Shown one piece after another: positions 16,097 through 25,932 of a stretch of 64,000 nucleotides of DNA. Origin of the DNA: Maritimibacter sp. (GTDB lineage: Bacteria; Pseudomonadota; Alphaproteobacteria; Rhodobacterales; Rhodobacteraceae); assembly GCA_017792445.1 (NCBI GenBank), contig CP051232.1, positions 1,943,501 through 2,007,500 on the forward strand, written 5' to 3'. The notes under the pieces were generated by a model that searched no databases, was not told where the DNA came from, and saw only the letters and a program-made list of their open reading frames with translations. Each line of letters begins with the position of its first letter. Position 1 is the first letter of the stretch. A program made the translations under genes and the position numbers.

Positions 16097-17002
16097 TTAC
16101 CAGTTTTCCGGCCCCTTGTCCGCAAAGTGATGGACCAGGAAGTCGATGAACGCGCGGACTTTGGGCTGCGTGAAGCGGCCCGGCGGGTACACCGCGTAAA
16201 TGCCCTGCGTTTCGACCGGAAGTTCCGGAATGGCCTCTTCCACCAGCCCCTGACGCAGCGCGTCGGCGTAAAGGAAGCTCGGGAGGTAGGCGATGCCAAG
16301 CCCCGAGATGGCCGCGTTCAGCAGCGACTGCCCGTCGTTCACCGACAGCCATCCAGCGGTCCGGACCTGGCGTTTCTCGCCCGACGGCGCGGTGAGACGC
16401 CAGACGTTGCCCGAGGACTGGCTGGAATAATGCAGCAGCTTGTGTTCGTTCAGATCGTCGATTTTCATCGGCCGGCCGTACTTCTGGAAGTAGGACGGAG
16501 CGCCGATCATGCGTTTGGTAGTCTCGGTCAGCTTGCGGGCACGCAGCGTGCTGTCTTCAAGCTCGCCGATCCGGACGGCCATATCGAAGCCTTCCGAAAT
16601 CAGTTCCACGAAACGGTTGTTCAGCACCATGTTCACCGTCACGTCCGGGAAGTCCGACAGGAACTCTCCCAGCACCGGCGACAGGTGGTTCACGCCAAAG
16701 TCGGTGGCGACGCTGATCCGCAGCAGACCGGACGGCGCCGACTGCATCGAGGTCACCAGCGCATCCGCCTCTCCGGCGTCGTTCAGTACCCGGCGGGCAC
16801 GATCGTAGTAGGCAAGGCCGATCTCGGTCGGGCTGACGCGTCGCGTCGTCCGGTTCAGAAGCCGTGCACCCAGTCGCGCTTCCAAGGACGAAACGTGTTT
16901 CGACACGGCAGACTTAGAGATACCCATCTTCTTGGCAGCGTCAGTGAACCCACCCTGGTCCACGACCGTCGCGAAGGCCTCCATTTCCGTCAATCTGTCC
17001 AT
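16097..17002 (-). CDS. LysR family transcriptional regulator
   Basis: A 301-residue LTTR. HTH in residues 1-60 (MDRLTEMEAFATVVDQGGFT, KMGISKSAVSKHVSSLEARL, LLNRTTRRVSPTEIG), then the effector-binding domain. It resembles the CrgA-like subfamily and is similar in architecture to the other LysR at 8983-9873. No divergently transcribed enzyme is adjacent (310 bases lie upstream before a VanZ-like gene), so its regulon is not apparent. Confidence 0.92.
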   Translation of the reverse strand: MDRLTEMEAFATVVDQGGFTDAAKKMGISKSAVSKHVSSLEARLGARLLNRTTRRVSPTEIGLAYYDRARRVLNDAGEADALVTSMQSAPSGLLRISVATDFGVNHLSPVLGEFLSDFPDVTVNMVLNNRFVELISEGFDMAVRIGELEDSTLRARKLTETTKRMIGAPSYFQKYGRPMKIDDLNEHKLLHYSSQSSGNVWRLTAPSGEKRQVRTAGWLSVNDGQSLLNAAISGLGIAYLPSFLYADALRQGLVEEAIPELPVETQGIYAVYPPGRFTQPKVRAFIDFLVHHFADKGPENW

Positions 17003-17312
17003 AAACTCACTCGTTCTTTCCCATCGGCCCCTCGGGTTCCGTTTATCCGGGGCAATTCAGGCGAGATTTGGAACCGGGCCGGACAATATCTTGGTGATCG
17101 CGCGGATCGTCCGAGGCAGGGAAACACATTCACCGAGTGGGCGAAACGGCCCGGGGCCCTATGCGCGGATTGATGATCAAGGGATTACGTTTATTGCGGA
17201 AATCCGCACACAGCGTTTCCTGTGGCGAAAATCGGGCAGGATCTGCGGGGGTGTCAAACTTAGGCCCGATTGAATCGGCATGAAGGCATGTACCGTTTGC
17301 AAGAGGTTGCCC
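17003..17312. other. 310-base intergenic region
   Basis: Separates the LysR gene (minus) from the VanZ-like gene (plus). No convincing coding sequence or RNA is seen. It holds two short dyads, GCGGA-AA-TCCGC at 17196-17207 and CCGATT-G-AATCGG at 17266-17278, the second only 34 bases upstream of the VanZ-like start. They may be regulator sites for either gene. Confidence 0.4.
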
Positions 17313-17705
17313 ATGTTCCGCAGTCGCCTGATCGAGATTCTCAAATCCTTCCTTGTCAGCATCGCCATCTACCCGGTCGTGCTTGTCGGCGTGTGGGGGT
17401 TGATCGCGCTGGGCAGCTTCGCGTCGGACATGCACATGCCGACGGATACGATGCCGCTTGTTTATGGTCTGGTCTTCGCGGTGTTGACCGTCGCGCTGAT
17501 CGACATCCTCGGCGTCGCCAGCGTGGTGCTGGCGCTGGTGTCCAGCGCGAACCTGATCGAATATGCTCAGATGCTGGTGCCGGGGCGCGAGCCGTCGGCC
17601 GTGGATTTCATCGCCGGGCTTGGCGGTGTGATTCTTGCGGCGACCCTGGTCTGCGCGGCGCGGTCGCTGGTCGAGCGGCAGTCGGGCGGCAACGCGGCGG
17701 CCTGA
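17313..17705 (+). CDS. Short VanZ-like membrane protein
   Basis: A 130-residue inner-membrane protein with four predicted hydrophobic segments. The last region, ANLIEYAQMLVPGREPSAVDF followed by a Gly-rich helix, fits the VanZ-family E-Q-PGR-D pattern. VanZ proteins are small membrane proteins of uncertain function, some linked to glycopeptide resistance. I start at the second Met (MFRSRLIEIL), which has AAGAGG 6 bases upstream; an ATG at 17280 lacks a ribosome site. It converges with the following gene 7 bases away, with no terminator visible. Confidence 0.6.
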   Translation: MFRSRLIEILKSFLVSIAIYPVVLVGVWGLIALGSFASDMHMPTDTMPLVYGLVFAVLTVALIDILGVASVVLALVSSANLIEYAQMLVPGREPSAVDFIAGLGGVILAATLVCAARSLVERQSGGNAAA

Positions 17706-17712
17706 CCTTTCC

Positions 17713-18093
17713 TTACATCGTCTCGTTGCAGTGACGCCGGAAAGCGCGCTTCAGCATGTCGAGTTCCGCCCGCAGCAGATCCATCTCTCCGCGGATGTCG
17801 TCGCCCAAGGGCTCTCCGGTCACCACGGTGAAGCTGTTCAGCGTTTCGCCGGTCGCGCCGTTCTGGATCAGGAAGGTCTGCACACCGTCCGACAAAAGCT
17901 CGGGCGGGATGGCGATCTTGACCTGCCAGCGCCCCGGCGCGTCGGGGTCGGGCGCCACCGCAACGGTGTTCAGCGTCTTGCCGAGGTGGGTGACCTGAAG
18001 GTCCGGCACATCGCCGTCTTGCGGGCCCCCGGTCAGGATACCCTCCCAGATGCCCGCCTGAATGCGCGTCTTGGTCAGCGAAAGCTCGATCAT
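17713..18093 (-). CDS. Lineage-specific hypothetical protein
   Basis: A 126-residue soluble protein I cannot assign to a family. Residues 1-90 look beta-rich (WEGILTGG, VTHLGKTLNTVAV, RWQVKIAIPPELLSDG, FLIQNGATGETLNSF). The last 30 residues (MDLLRAELDMLKRAFRRHC) form a short amphipathic helix or coiled coil. A GGGAGC ribosome site precedes the ATG. It lies 13 bases downstream of the DUF6478-like gene on the same strand, so the two are probably co-transcribed and may act together. Confidence 0.65.
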   Translation of the reverse strand: MIELSLTKTRIQAGIWEGILTGGPQDGDVPDLQVTHLGKTLNTVAVAPDPDAPGRWQVKIAIPPELLSDGVQTFLIQNGATGETLNSFTVVTGEPLGDDIRGEMDLLRAELDMLKRAFRRHCNETM

Positions 18094-18106
18094 CGGCTGG
18101 CTCCCT

Positions 18107-18895
18107 TCAAATCTCGGCGCGCGGGCGTCGCGTCAGGGCGAGGTCGCGCAGAAGGATCTGGTTCATCTGCGCGCCCTCGAAGATCAGGTCGAGCCACATA
18201 CGCTCCACCCGCTTTTCGTTCATCTTGGTATAGGCGAGGTCGAATTCCACGTTCACCTCGTCCGCCTCGGTCGCGGTGATCGGCAGTTCACGCACGATCT
18301 GTTCGACGTTGGGGCCGTTCTTGATGTTCAGCCGCGCGAAGATCTCCAGCGGTTTCTCGGCCTCGACCACGGTGGTCATCCGTACGATGTGCCGCCGTTC
18401 CAGCCCCAGCACCGCGCTTTCGGGCAGTTCGACCACCAGCGACAGGAACGATCCGTCGAAGCGGAACACGTCCATCCGCAGGCCGAAGGGGGCAAGGTCG
18501 CTTTCGCGGGTGTTGCGGACCTGGCGCAGCGTCAGTTCGCTGACACGGCAGTCGTGGAACACCTTCACCTCTTCGCCGTACTCGGTCTTGCTGTCCACGG
18601 CGACAAGGCCGGGCGGCTGCATCTGGCCGCGCCACAGTTCCGGGCGGTACCACCAGTCGCAATGCAGGGGTTTCTGGATTGCATCCGATCCGATCAGGGG
18701 CAGCGTCAGCCGTTCCTCGGCGATATAAAGCACCTTGTTCAGCCGACGCCGCAACTCTCGCGCCTGCGCGCGCAGGTCACGAAGCGTGCCGAGATCCGTC
18801 GTCTCGGCCCGTCGCGCGGCGCGGGTCCAGCGGCGCAGCATGGCCCGGTGTCGTATCGTGTCGCTGATCCTGCCCAAACCGTTCGCTTTCGTCAC
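18107..18895 (-). CDS. DUF6478-like family protein
   Basis: A 262-residue protein resembling the Rhodobacteraceae-restricted DUF6478 family; function unknown. The N-terminus is basic and helical (RHRAMLRRWTRAARRAE, ARELRRRLNKVLYIAEERL). A Trp-rich segment (CDWWYRPELWRGQM) and a beta-rich core (LRMDVFRFDGSFLSLVVELP, RMTTVVEAEKPLEIFARLNI) follow. There is no signal peptide. The start codon is GTG with a weak ribosome site. It probably forms a transcription unit with the 126-residue gene downstream. Confidence 0.7.
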   Translation of the reverse strand: MTKANGLGRISDTIRHRAMLRRWTRAARRAETTDLGTLRDLRAQARELRRRLNKVLYIAEERLTLPLIGSDAIQKPLHCDWWYRPELWRGQMQPPGLVAVDSKTEYGEEVKVFHDCRVSELTLRQVRNTRESDLAPFGLRMDVFRFDGSFLSLVVELPESAVLGLERRHIVRMTTVVEAEKPLEIFARLNIKNGPNVEQIVRELPITATEADEVNVEFDLAYTKMNEKRVERMWLDLIFEGAQMNQILLRDLALTRRPRAEI

Positions 18896-18950
18896 AACCG
18901 CAGAGCGGAAGTCTTGGTTGTCCTCTGTTTAGAAACAGATAATCCGGCCA

Positions 18951-18991
18951 AGAAAAAGGCCGAGCACCCCGAATGCGGGGGAAACGCGGCC
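18951..18991 (-). terminator. Intrinsic terminator of the lipoprotein gene
   Basis: On the minus strand, an outer GGCCG/CGGCC stem encloses an inner CCCCG/CGGGG hairpin and is followed directly by TTTTTCTT. It lies just past the lipoprotein stop at 19004 and before the next minus-strand gene. Confidence 0.6.
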
Positions 18992-19003
18992 GATTGCTGC
19001 ATT

Positions 19004-19672
19004 TCAGCCCGCGCGCGAGGCCTGTCGGGTCCCCGCGATCACGCCGCGCAGCGTAGCCAGCGCAAGGTCCGGGGCCATCGGTTTTCCTGCAAAACTCATG
19101 ACCGAGGCGGTGACGAGGTGGCCGTTCACCTCGAACAGCCCGCGCCAGTAGGTCGCGTCGGTGCCGGGCAGACCGGTTTCGCTGGTGTCGCGCAGCAGGA
19201 CCAGCATCGCGTCGCCCTCGCGCCGGGTGTCCAGCACCTCGACCGAGGTATCGCGGCCGTCGCGCGCCAAGGCGGCGCGCCCGGCGGGCGAGGACAGGAA
19301 CCCCTCAAGCTGGGGCAGCGTCTCGGCAAAGCTCGGCCCGGCATCGGGGGGTGAGACGGCGACCGTCAGAAGCCCTTGCTGAAGCGGCTGACCGGCGCGC
19401 CTGTCGCGGGCGATCGAAGCGCAGGCGCCCAGCAGAACAAAGGGCGTTTCCGCGTTCAGGCGGCTGCCTGCACGGTCGACGCAATAGCCCTGCGGCCCGC
19501 TGACGGTGACCTCTCCGCGCGCCACCTCGACCGTGCGGGGCGGTTTGCGCGACAGGCCCGCGCCAAGCCCCGAGGTCAGGTCGCCCAGCCCCGCACCGCC
19601 GCTGCAGGCGGTCAGGGCGACAAGGGCCAGACCGGCCGTCAGGCGTTGCAGGCGTGTCGAGATCGTGGGCAT
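19004..19672 (-). CDS. Lipoprotein of unknown function
   Basis: A 222-residue lipoprotein. The N-terminal segment ends in a lipobox LTAC with Cys23 (LALVALTACSGG), so the mature protein should be lipid-anchored to a membrane. The rest has a redox-silent YCVDRAGS and CASIAR pair of cysteines and a beta-rich C-terminus (TYWRGLFEVNGHLVTASVMSF). I do not recognise a characterised family. The start is supported by GGGAGG upstream of the ATG at 19672. It is divergent from the CPBP protease gene. Confidence 0.75.
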   Translation of the reverse strand: MPTISTRLQRLTAGLALVALTACSGGAGLGDLTSGLGAGLSRKPPRTVEVARGEVTVSGPQGYCVDRAGSRLNAETPFVLLGACASIARDRRAGQPLQQGLLTVAVSPPDAGPSFAETLPQLEGFLSSPAGRAALARDGRDTSVEVLDTRREGDAMLVLLRDTSETGLPGTDATYWRGLFEVNGHLVTASVMSFAGKPMAPDLALATLRGVIAGTRQASRAG

Positions 19673-19766
19673 GTGCCGCCTCCCGTTGCAAATGCGGTAC
19701 CGACCGGGATAGGAAATCGGAACGCCCGAAACAAGCGGACTTGAGGGTCCCGGGCGCGGGGGATCC

Positions 19767-20645
19767 ATGCCGTCTGACAGCACACCATTCGAAGACTACG
19801 TCGCCCCTGCGCGTACGCGGCCCGAGGTCTGGCGGCTGGTGCTGGGCCTGCTTCTGGGTCTTGGCGTCTACGCGGGCGGGCTGGTTTTGTACTTCAGCCT
19901 GCTGGGCGCGGTCGTCGGTGTGCCGTCGGCCTCGTGGCTGGTGGATGTCGCGACGCGGTCCGAGCGGCCATTCGGCACGCTTGTCCTGCTTGGCAGTTTC
20001 GCCGCCATGGTGGCGGGGCCGCTGCTGATGGCGCCGATGCTGCACCAGCGCGGGATCGGGACGCTGATCGGCCCGCTGCGGCAGGCGCTGCGTGACTTCG
20101 GGCGCGTCGCCCTGTGCACCGCCGCGGTTCAGGTCGCTGCGCTGTTGTTCTGGGTCACGGCCTATGACGTGTCGCCCAACGTGGATTTCGGTCTGTGGGC
20201 GATGTTGCTGCCGCTGTCGCTGGCCGGTGTGCTGCTGCAGACCGGGGCCGAAGAACTGGTGTTCCGCGGCTACATCATGCAGCAGCTGGCCGCCCGGTTC
20301 CGCAGCCCGATGATCTGGGGCGTCCTTCCCGCGGTGGGTTTCGGCCTGCTGCACCGTGACCCGGCGATGGGGTCCGAGACGTGGCACCTTGTGTTCGCGA
20401 CCGGCATCTTCGCCCTGATCGCCACCGATCTTACCGTCCGCACCGGAACGCTGGGCGCGGCGTGGGGGCTGCATTTCACGAACAACGCGGGCGCGATCCT
20501 GATCCTGTCGACCGAGGGCAACATCAGCGGCCTGTCGCTGTTCACCACGCCCTATCTGCCCGGCGCGACCGGCTGGCAGGTCGTGTTCGACTGCTTCGCG
20601 CTGCTGGTGGCGTGGCGTCTTGCGCGGCGGTTTCTTGCGCGTTGA
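19767..20645 (+). CDS. CPBP family intramembrane glutamic protease
   Basis: A 292-residue protein with about eight membrane segments. The CPBP/Abi motifs are all present: EELVFRGY (EExxxR), FGLLHRD (FxxxH) and GLHFTNN (HxxxN), the triad that forms the buried glutamate site. The family includes eukaryotic Rce1 CAAX proteases and bacterial proteins linked to bacteriocin self-immunity; the local substrate is unknown. It stands alone between the divergent lipoprotein gene and accD. Confidence 0.9.
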   Translation: MPSDSTPFEDYVAPARTRPEVWRLVLGLLLGLGVYAGGLVLYFSLLGAVVGVPSASWLVDVATRSERPFGTLVLLGSFAAMVAGPLLMAPMLHQRGIGTLIGPLRQALRDFGRVALCTAAVQVAALLFWVTAYDVSPNVDFGLWAMLLPLSLAGVLLQTGAEELVFRGYIMQQLAARFRSPMIWGVLPAVGFGLLHRDPAMGSETWHLVFATGIFALIATDLTVRTGTLGAAWGLHFTNNAGAILILSTEGNISGLSLFTTPYLPGATGWQVVFDCFALLVAWRLARRFLAR

Positions 20646-20720
20646 TTGCATTTCGCCGCGCCGCCGACTATCTGACGCCATGACCGGAATGATGACCCGA
20701 AACCCACTCAAGGGCACCCG

Positions 20721-21686
20721 ATGAACTGGATCTCCAACTACGTCCGCCCCAAGATCAACTCGCTGTTCTCGCGCCGCGAGACGCCCGAGAATCTTTGGAC
20801 GAAGTGCCCCGAGTGCGGAACCATGCTGTTCCACCGCGAGGTGACGGACAACCTGAACGTCTGCACCAACTGCGACCACCACATGAACATCACGCCCCGC
20901 GCGCGCTTCGAGGCGCTGTTCGACGGCGGTGTCTTCACCGAGGTCGCGGTGCCCGAGCCGGTGGCCGATCCGCTGCAGTTCCGCGACCAGAAACGCTATC
21001 CCGAACGGATGCGCGCCGCCCAGCGCGAGACCGGCGAGAAAGAGGCGATGCTGGTGGCGCAGGGAGAGATCGGGCGCACGCCCGTTGTCTGCGCCGCGCA
21101 GGACTTCAGCTTCATGGCGGGCTCGATGGGCATGTATGTCGGCAACGCCATCATCGCCGCCGCCGAGCGCGCGGTCGAGGCGGGCCAGCCGCTGATCCTG
21201 TTCTCTGCCGCCGGTGGCGCGCGGATGCAGGAAGGCATCCTGTCGCTGATGCAGATGCCGCGCACGACCGTCGCGGTCGAGATGCTGAAAGAGGCCGGGC
21301 TGCCCTATATCGTCGTGCTCACGCACCCGACGACCGGCGGCGTCACCGCGTCCTACGCGATGCTGGGCGACGTCCACATCGCCGAGCCGAATGCGCTGAT
21401 CTGTTTTGCCGGTCCCCGCGTGATCGAGCAGACGATCCGCGAGAAACTGCCCGAGGGCTTCCAGCGGGCCGAGTACCTGCTGGACCACGGGATGCTTGAT
21501 CGCGTGACGCACCGCAAGGACATGCGCGACGAGCTGATCACCATCGTCCGGATGCTGATGGGGCTTGGCCCCGCCGTCCGTGGCGACCTGCCCGCGCCGG
21601 ACGAGACCGCCGCGCTGGCAGCACCGAAGCCGGAGGAGACGGCCGCGCCCGCAGCGGAGGCGGCCGCGGAGGCCAAGACCGAGTGA
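20721..21686 (+). CDS. accD: Acetyl-CoA carboxylase carboxyltransferase subunit beta
   Basis: A 321-residue AccD. It forms the carboxyltransferase with AccA, making malonyl-CoA for fatty acid synthesis. An N-terminal four-Cys zinc finger (KCPECG and VCTNC, near residues 29-52) is followed by the crotonase-fold core with [11 protein letters not shown] and [15 protein letters not shown]. The last 25 residues are an Ala/Pro/Glu-rich low-complexity tail, longer than in E. coli and common in this lineage. The GTG of folC overlaps its stop by 4 bases; the accD-folC pairing is widespread. Confidence 0.97.
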   Translation: MNWISNYVRPKINSLFSRRETPENLWTKCPECGTMLFHREVTDNLNVCTNCDHHMNITPRARFEALFDGGVFTEVAVPEPVADPLQFRDQKRYPERMRAAQRETGEKEAMLVAQGEIGRTPVVCAAQDFSFMAGSMGMYVGNAIIAAAERAVEAGQPLILFSAAGGARMQEGILSLMQMPRTTVAVEMLKEAGLPYIVVLTHPTTGGVTASYAMLGDVHIAEPNALICFAGPRVIEQTIREKLPEGFQRAEYLLDHGMLDRVTHRKDMRDELITIVRMLMGLGPAVRGDLPAPDETAALAAPKPEETAAPAAEAAAEAKTE

Positions 21687-22954
21687 CCACCGAAACATCG
21701 GACGTCATCCTTGACCGGATGATGTCGCTGCACCCGAAGATCATCGACCTCACGCTGGATCGGGTGTGGCGTCTGCTGCATGCGCTTGGCGATCCGCAAG
21801 ACAGCCTGCCCCCGGTGATCCATATCGCCGGGACCAACGGCAAGGGTTCGACCCAGGCCATGCTGCGCGCGGGGATCGAGGGCGTTGGCAAAAGCGCCCA
21901 CGCCTATACCTCGCCGCATCTCGTGCGGTTCCACGAACGCATCCGTCTGGCCGGAGAGCTGATCTCGGAAGACGCGCTGTCGGCGGTACTTGACGAGTGC
22001 GAGGCCGCGAACGGCGGCGAGTCGATCACCTATTTCGAGATCACCACCTGCGCGGCCCTGCTTGCCTTTGCACGGACCCCGGCGGACTACACGCTTCTTG
22101 AGGTCGGACTTGGCGGGCGGCTTGACGCGACCAACGTGGTCGAGCCCGCCTTGTGCGTGATCACTCCGATCTCGATGGATCACCAAAGCTATCTTGGCGA
22201 GACGCTGGCCGAGATCGCCTTCGAGAAGGCGGGTATCCTGAAGCGGGGTGTGCCCTGCGTGGTCGGTCGCCAGACGGACGAGGCGTTGGAAGTGATCGAG
22301 CGTCAGGCTGCGAAGGTCGGAGCGCCGCTGCTGATCCAGGGCCAGCACTGGCACGTGACGACTGAACATGGCCGGCTGGTGTTTCAGGACGAGGACGGGT
22401 TGCTGGACCTGCCGCTGCCAAAGTTGCTGGGACATCACCAGTTCGACAACGCGGGCATGGTGCTGATGGCGCTGCGCCACCTTGGTGTCGGCGAAGGCTC
22501 TTACGAGCCGGCGCTGGTGAACGCGGACTGGCCTGCCCGGATGCAGCGCCTGCGCCGCGGGCCGGTGGTGGACGCCGCGCCCAAGGCAGAAGTCTGGCTG
22601 GACGGCGGCCATAACCCCGCGGCGGGCGAGACGCTGGCGCGCACGCTGGCCGACCTTCCGCCAAAGCCGCTTTGGCTGATCTGCGGGATGCTGAACACGA
22701 AGGACCCGGTCGGCTACCTGCACCCGATGGCGCATCTGGCGCAGGGGTTGCGGGCCGTCAGCATCGACGGCGTCAGCGCGACGCTGACCGCCGCCGAGAC
22801 CGCCGTTGCCGCACGAAAGGCGGGGATCGAGGCAGAGCAGGCGCATTCGGTGCTGGACGCGGTGACCGAGATCGCGCGGCGCGAACCCGGAGCGCGGATC
22901 CTTATCTGCGGGTCCCTGTATCTGGCGGGGACGGTTCTGGCCGAGAACGGCTGA
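21683..22954 (+). CDS. folC: Bifunctional folylpolyglutamate synthase/dihydrofolate synthase
   Basis: A 423-residue Mur-ligase-fold ATPase that adds glutamate to dihydropteroate and to folates. The P-loop is [15 protein letters not shown] near residue 46. Other signatures are [41 protein letters not shown] and the C-terminal-domain entry [15 protein letters not shown] start in a 4-base overlap with accD. Length and all motifs are standard, so the assignment is firm. Confidence 0.96.
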   Translation: MTTETSDVILDRMMSLHPKIIDLTLDRVWRLLHALGDPQDSLPPVIHIAGTNGKGSTQAMLRAGIEGVGKSAHAYTSPHLVRFHERIRLAGELISEDALSAVLDECEAANGGESITYFEITTCAALLAFARTPADYTLLEVGLGGRLDATNVVEPALCVITPISMDHQSYLGETLAEIAFEKAGILKRGVPCVVGRQTDEALEVIERQAAKVGAPLLIQGQHWHVTTEHGRLVFQDEDGLLDLPLPKLLGHHQFDNAGMVLMALRHLGVGEGSYEPALVNADWPARMQRLRRGPVVDAAPKAEVWLDGGHNPAAGETLARTLADLPPKPLWLICGMLNTKDPVGYLHPMAHLAQGLRAVSIDGVSATLTAAETAVAARKAGIEAEQAHSVLDAVTEIARREPGARILICGSLYLAGTVLAENG

Positions 22955-23037
22955 GGCCCTCGTCATTCCGCAGGAAGCGGATCGCCCGCGCAGGCCCGGC
23001 GCGGCATGTTTGTCTCTGTTCAATTGGAGACCTGCAC

Positions 23038-23505
23038 ATGCCGTTCCAGATCCACGCCTTGCCTGCCGAGGACTTCGCACCGCTCTTCGCGCTGGATGAC
23101 GATGCGCTGACCGCCCGCCGGGCGCAGCGCGTTACCGTTGCCGAAACCCCCGGCTATCCCTGCCGCATCAGCCTTGCCGACGCCGAGGTGGGCGAAACGA
23201 TCATCCTGCTGAACCACTGCTGCCACGACGCCGACACGCCGTATCGCGCCACCCATGCGATCTTTGTGCGCCCCGGTGTCGCCACCGCGCGGCCTGCCCC
23301 GGACGAGGTGCCCGAGGCGCTGGCGCGACGTCTGCTGTCGTTACGCGCCTTCGACGCCAAGGGGATGATGCGGACCGCGGATGTCGTGGATGGCGGCGAT
23401 CTGGGTCCGGCGCTGGATGCGATGCTGGCCGCGCCCGAGATTGCCGAGGTCGCGATCCATCACGCGAAACAGGGCTGCTATGCGGCGCGGGCGACGCGCG
23501 TGTGA
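23038..23505 (+). CDS. DUF1203 domain-containing protein
   Basis: A 155-residue cytosolic protein of the DUF1203 family. Conserved features: a start of FQIHALPAEDFAPLF, the GYPCRISLADAEVGE segment, the LLNHCCHD cysteine-histidine cluster, TPYRATHAIFVR, and a C-terminal HHAKQGCYAAR. The Cys/His cluster could bind metal or be redox active, but no function is established. A GGAGA site precedes the ATG. The stop abuts the stop of the convergent BenE gene with no gap. Confidence 0.88.
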   Translation: MPFQIHALPAEDFAPLFALDDDALTARRAQRVTVAETPGYPCRISLADAEVGETIILLNHCCHDADTPYRATHAIFVRPGVATARPAPDEVPEALARRLLSLRAFDAKGMMRTADVVDGGDLGPALDAMLAAPEIAEVAIHHAKQGCYAARATRV

Positions 23506-24672
23506 TCAGCGGCGCTTCAGCGACAGGGCGGCATGGACGATGCCGCCCAGCAAAAGACCCCAGACAGCGGCACTAAGCCCGATGATAGTGACGCCCGAAG
23601 CGGTGACGAGGAAGGTCACCGCCGCCGCTTCACGCGTGTCGGGCTTCTCTAGCGCCGCTCCTGCGGAGTGGGCGAAGACCCCAAGCAACGCCACACCGGC
23701 CAAGGTCTCGACCGCCATATCGGGGGCGGCTGCCGCAAGCGTTGTGATCACAGCGGCGAAAAGGCCGAACAGGCAATAGACCAGCCCCGCCATCACCGCC
23801 GACCACCAGCGCTGCGCCGGGTCGGGATGCGAATCCGCGTCGCTGCACATCGCCGCCGTGATTGCCGCCACGCAGGTCTGCGGCGCGCCAAGGGGTGCGG
23901 ACAGGATGCTGGCAATCGCGGTGCCAGACAGAAGGCGCGGGGCGGATGGCTCGTAACCGAAGCTGCGCAGAACCGCGATGCCGGGGATGTTCTGCGCGGC
24001 CATTGTCACGATGAACAGCGGCACGCCGATGCCAAGCAGCGCCGATAGCTCGAACTGCGGCATGACGAACCGGGGCACGGTCAGCAGGTGGTCGGGCAGC
24101 GGGACGGTATAGCCCTGTTCGATGACGGTCAGCGCGAAGGCCACCAGCACGGCAGCCGGCACCGCGAAGGTGCGGTTGAAGCGGCTGACGACGAACCACG
24201 TGATCAGGATCGGCAACGCGGTCAGCGGCACCTCTGCCAGCGCGCGGAACGGGGCAAGGCAAAGGCCCAGCAATACGCCCGCCAGCATCGCCTGCGCCAG
24301 CGGCGCGGGGATCGCGGTAGTAAGGCGGCCAAGCGGGCGATAGAGGCCCGCCACCAGCGTCAGCACGCCCGCGAACAGGAAGGCGCCGACCGCGACGACG
24401 AAACCGCCCTCGGGCGCCATGGTCGAGGCCAGCAGCGCCGCGCCGGGGGTGGACCACGCGACGCTTGCGGGAATGCGGCTCCAAATACTGAGAACCAGAC
24501 CGGCCAGCCCCATCGCGAGGGCTGCGAACATCAGGCCGGACGCGGCCTGTACATCGTCGGCGCCCATCGCCCGGATGCCTTGCAGCAGGATCGGGAAGGA
24601 ACTGAAAAAGCCGACGACGGCGACCACAAAGCCGGTGGTGACGGTCTGAAGCGGTGGGGCGATGCGGGGCAA
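23506..24672 (-). CDS. benE: BenE family benzoate/H+ symporter
   Basis: A 388-residue inner-membrane protein with about 12 segments. The family pattern includes FFSSFPILLQGIRAMG at the start, SIWSRIPASVAWSTPGAALL, TMAAQNIPGIAVLRSFGY, APLGAPQTCVAAITAAMC and GVFAHSAGAAL, characteristic of BenE benzoate:proton symporters of the NCS2-like fold. No benzoate catabolic genes are nearby, so the real substrate may be another aromatic or hydrophobic acid. Monocistronic. Confidence 0.88.
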   Translation of the reverse strand: MPRIAPPLQTVTTGFVVAVVGFFSSFPILLQGIRAMGADDVQAASGLMFAALAMGLAGLVLSIWSRIPASVAWSTPGAALLASTMAPEGGFVVAVGAFLFAGVLTLVAGLYRPLGRLTTAIPAPLAQAMLAGVLLGLCLAPFRALAEVPLTALPILITWFVVSRFNRTFAVPAAVLVAFALTVIEQGYTVPLPDHLLTVPRFVMPQFELSALLGIGVPLFIVTMAAQNIPGIAVLRSFGYEPSAPRLLSGTAIASILSAPLGAPQTCVAAITAAMCSDADSHPDPAQRWWSAVMAGLVYCLFGLFAAVITTLAAAAPDMAVETLAGVALLGVFAHSAGAALEKPDTREAAAVTFLVTASGVTIIGLSAAVWGLLLGGIVHAALSLKRR

Positions 24673-24734
24673 GGGAATGACCTGTCCGGATGGAACTGCC
24701 CCGGCTTCCTAGACCGGCAAAGAGGGGGAGGAAA

Positions 24735-24761
24735 GGTGGGGGAGACGCTTGCACCCCCACC
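24735..24761 (-). terminator. Terminator downstream of mscS-like gene
   Basis: An 8-bp stem GGTGGGGG/CCCCCACC with an 11-base loop; on the minus strand it is followed by TTTCC. It lies 12 bases past the MscS gene stop. Confidence 0.55.
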
Positions 24762-24772
24762 CGGCGCGCAAT

Positions 24773-25642
24773 CTACGCTTCGGCGGGGGCCTCGCCGCCC
24801 GCCATCACCACCGTGCGGTAGGGATATGGAATCTCGATCCCGGCGGCGTCCAGCGCTTCTTTGACCTTGCGCTTCATATCGGTCTGGAAGCCGAAGTTGT
24901 CCGATGCGTCGACCCAGACGCGGACAAGGAAATCGACCGAGCTGTCACCAAGGTTGTTCACCTGAATGAACGGCTCTGGGTCCGACTTGGCGCGGGGATC
25001 GGCCATGATGGTGTCGAGGATCGTCGTCTCGGCCAGCTTCAGATCGGCGTCGTAGGACACGCCGAAGGTCCACTCTGCCCGCCGTGTCGGGTAGACCGAG
25101 TAGTTCTCGATCGTGTTGCCCCAGACCTGAGCGTTCGGGATGATGACCTGTGTGTTCGAAAGCGACGCAAGCTCGGTATAGTTCAGCGACACGTCCTTGA
25201 CCGTGCCCATCTCGTCCGCGATCTCGACGAAGTCGCCCACCTTGATCGGGCGGAACAGGATGATCATCACGCCCGCCGCGACATTCGACAGCGTGCCCTG
25301 CAATGCCAGACCGATGGCAAGCCCGGCGGCACCCATGGCAGCGACCAGCGAGGTGGTTTCCAGCCCGAAGCGGTTCAGGACGAAGATCACCGTAATCGCA
25401 AGGATCGCATAGCGCAGGATCGAGCCGAGGAAGTTGAACAGCATTACGTCCAGCTTCGGATGCCGTTCGCCCAGCTTGCGAACGCGCCGCGCCGCCCAGC
25501 CGCCGATGATGAAGCCCAGCAGCAGGATCACGACGGCAGAGACGACGTTGCCCAGCACCGAGGCAAGAAAGTCCACGGTCAGCACATCACCGATGGTGAC
25601 GCCGTCGGTGATCTGCATGTTCAGAAAGCTGTCGAGGTTCAT
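24773..25642 (-). CDS. MscS family small-conductance mechanosensitive channel
   Basis: A 289-residue inner-membrane channel opening under membrane tension to relieve hypo-osmotic stress. Three N-terminal hydrophobic segments lead to the pore helix [20 protein letters not shown] (Gly/Ala-packed TM3). The beta domain starts at [19 protein letters not shown] and carries [17 protein letters not shown]. The C-terminal alpha/beta vestibule ends near residue 280. Its ATG overlaps the phhB stop (ATGA), so it is the last gene of a short minus-strand unit. Confidence 0.95.
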   Translation of the reverse strand: MNLDSFLNMQITDGVTIGDVLTVDFLASVLGNVVSAVVILLLGFIIGGWAARRVRKLGERHPKLDVMLFNFLGSILRYAILAITVIFVLNRFGLETTSLVAAMGAAGLAIGLALQGTLSNVAAGVMIILFRPIKVGDFVEIADEMGTVKDVSLNYTELASLSNTQVIIPNAQVWGNTIENYSVYPTRRAEWTFGVSYDADLKLAETTILDTIMADPRAKSDPEPFIQVNNLGDSSVDFLVRVWVDASDNFGFQTDMKRKVKEALDAAGIEIPYPYRTVVMAGGEAPAEA

Positions 25643-25932
25643 GCGAGGGTGTCCATCTTTCCTGCAAGTTTCACGTCCAGCGCAGATAGGCCGCCCGCGT
25701 CATGTGTCGACAGCGTCACCTCGACGGTCTTGTAGACGTTGAACCACTCGGGATGGTGGTTCAGCTTTTCGGCCCACAACGCAGCGCGGGTCATGAAGCC
25801 GAATGCCTCGACGAAATTCTTGAACTCGAAGGTCTTCTTGATCGCATCGCGGCCCTCGACCTCGGTCCAGCCGGCCGCAAGCAGGGGCGCGAGTTGTTCG
25901 GCGCGTTCGGTTTCGGTCAGCTTGTCGGTCAT
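25639..25932 (-). CDS. phhB: 4a-hydroxytetrahydrobiopterin dehydratase (pterin-4-alpha-carbinolamine dehydratase)
   Basis: A 97-residue PCD/DCoH protein that dehydrates 4a-hydroxypterin so that the aromatic amino acid hydroxylase cofactor can be recycled. Hallmarks: [42 protein letters not shown] with the catalytic His pair, and [17 protein letters not shown]. No phenylalanine hydroxylase gene is in the window. Overlaps both neighbours by 4 bases (start inside the DUF482 gene end, stop inside the mscS start). Confidence 0.95.
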   Translation of the reverse strand: MTDKLTETERAEQLAPLLAAGWTEVEGRDAIKKTFEFKNFVEAFGFMTRAALWAEKLNHHPEWFNVYKTVEVTLSTHDAGGLSALDVKLAGKMDTLA

